DNA of 64,000 nt. It comes from Deltaproteobacteria bacterium. Lineage in GTDB: Bacteria; Desulfobacterota; Desulfarculia; JACQYL01. Below the pieces are notes generated by a model. The model saw only the letters and a program-made list of their open reading frames with translations, was not told the origin of the DNA and searched no databases. The stretch is from contig JACQYL010000014.1 of NCBI GenBank assembly GCA_016208165.1, positions 27,352 to 91,351 of the forward strand. Reading direction: 5' to 3'. Position numbers and translations under genes: made by a program. Shown here piece by piece: positions 63,823 through 64,000 of this stretch (its first letter is position 1; each line of letters opens with the position of its first letter).

Positions 63823-63852
63823 TTGACAGCGCCCTTAGTGTTCGCCTATTGT
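63823..63852 (+). promoter_or_regulatory. Transposase promoter
   Basis: A perfect TTGACA (63823-63828) and TATTGT (63847-63852) are 18 nt apart, with the transposase ATG only 7 nt further on. The message would be nearly leaderless. Confidence 0.55.
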
Positions 63853-63859
63853 TAGGGGC

Positions 63860-64000
63860 ATGTTCGCCCGTGTAAAAAAAGTCAAAACGGCAAAGACCAC
63901 GCACGAATACCTGCAGATTGTCTCCAACTATAGAGAGAACAACAAGGTAAAACAGAAAGTTATTGCAACATTGGGGCGGCTGGACCAGCTTCAGGAGACC
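63860..64000 (+). CDS. IS1634-family (IS4-like) transposase, N-terminal 47 residues
   Basis: The frame opens with MFARVKKVKTAKTTHEYLQI and continues VSNYRENNKVKQKVIATLGR, then LDQLQET to the window edge. This is the characteristic opening of IS1634-group DDE transposases (…YLQIV.N.RE..KV.Q.VIATLGRLD…). The catalytic domain lies outside the window, so completeness cannot be judged. Confidence 0.85.
   Translation, partial: MFARVKKVKTAKTTHEYLQIVSNYRENNKVKQKVIATLGRLDQLQET

Larger units (their letters stand above)
63795..64000 (+). mobile_element. Left end of an IS1634-type insertion sequence (partial)
   Basis: The transposase start at 63860, its tight promoter and the sequence GTAGTGCCAATATTGCTAC at 63797-63815, which looks like an element end, indicate an insertion sequence entering the window. 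The outer boundary is approximate, since the right end and its inverted repeat lie outside. Confidence 0.55.

Noticed and set aside
1..64000. tRNA, rRNA or CRISPR arrays
   Set aside because: No cloverleaf T-loop sequences, rRNA segments or regularly spaced direct repeats were seen on reading both strands; a covariance-model scan would settle it.

Overview
The window looks like chromosomal DNA of a Gram-negative anaerobe, most likely a deltaproteobacterium in the broad sense (Desulfobacterota). Supporting points are the end of a benzoyl-CoA reductase / 2-hydroxyacyl-CoA dehydratase subunit at the left edge, LL-diaminopimelate aminotransferase (DapL) type lysine synthesis, a short SppA next to rpsA and ihfB, an LptM-like lipoprotein beside dapF, an NtrC-type sigma-54 activator, and iron-sulfur flavoprotein and TRAP-binding proteins. 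The species cannot be named from the sequence alone.

Left part (1-22 kb). After the dehydratase fragment and a perfect 21-bp inverted repeat come dodecin and a 1.1-kb non-coding stretch. A surface-glycan locus then fills 1.9-20.4 kb. All of it is on the minus strand except a secreted beta-helix protein that converges on its end. In transcription order it encodes a Wzx-like flippase, sulfotransferase, AsnB-type amidotransferase, GT4 glycosyltransferase, O-antigen polymerase/ligase, two more GT4 enzymes, a PglC-like phosphoglycosyl transferase, a PglD-like acetyltransferase, a PglE-like aminotransferase, a PglF-like 4,6-dehydratase and an unrecognised 714-residue membrane protein. The four Pgl-like genes together could make and load undecaprenyl-linked N,N'-diacetylbacillosamine as the first sugar.

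A gene-poor stretch (20.4-24.1 kb) carries three small exported proteins of unknown role. A soluble lytic transglycosylase follows.

Central part (25-47.4 kb). This is one long run of minus-strand housekeeping genes: hisC, cmk, rpsA, a damaged sppA, ihfB, an ATP-grasp ligase, an RNase II-family nuclease, xerC, hslV, hslU, argB-argD-argF-argG-argH, lptM-like, dapF-dapA-dapB, dapL, folK, a PP0621-type protein and a transaldolase. The arg genes take glutamate through N-acetylglutamate phosphorylation to arginine. The dap genes make meso-diaminopimelate by the aminotransferase route. Many neighbours overlap by ATGA-type junctions, so co-transcription is likely.

Right part (47.4-64 kb). It holds the signal recognition particle RNA, a metallo-beta-lactamase-fold hydrolase, an NtrC-type regulator, two decayed genes (a frameshifted TlpA-like thioredoxin and the tail of a universal stress protein), a membrane metallophosphoesterase, an AT-rich HD-GYP protein, an iron-sulfur flavoprotein, priA, an orphan TRAP solute-binding protein and an M23 peptidase with an 18-bp palindrome in its leader. 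It ends with a KptA/Tpt1-like protein that lacks the family's catalytic residues, a small HExxH protein, and the start of an IS1634-type transposase cut by the window edge.

No tRNA, rRNA or CRISPR array was recognised. The most unusual items are the diNAcBac-type glycan locus with possible sulfation and amidation, the apparently inactive Tpt1 homologue, and three damaged genes (sppA, tlpA-like, usp) that need confirmation against raw reads.
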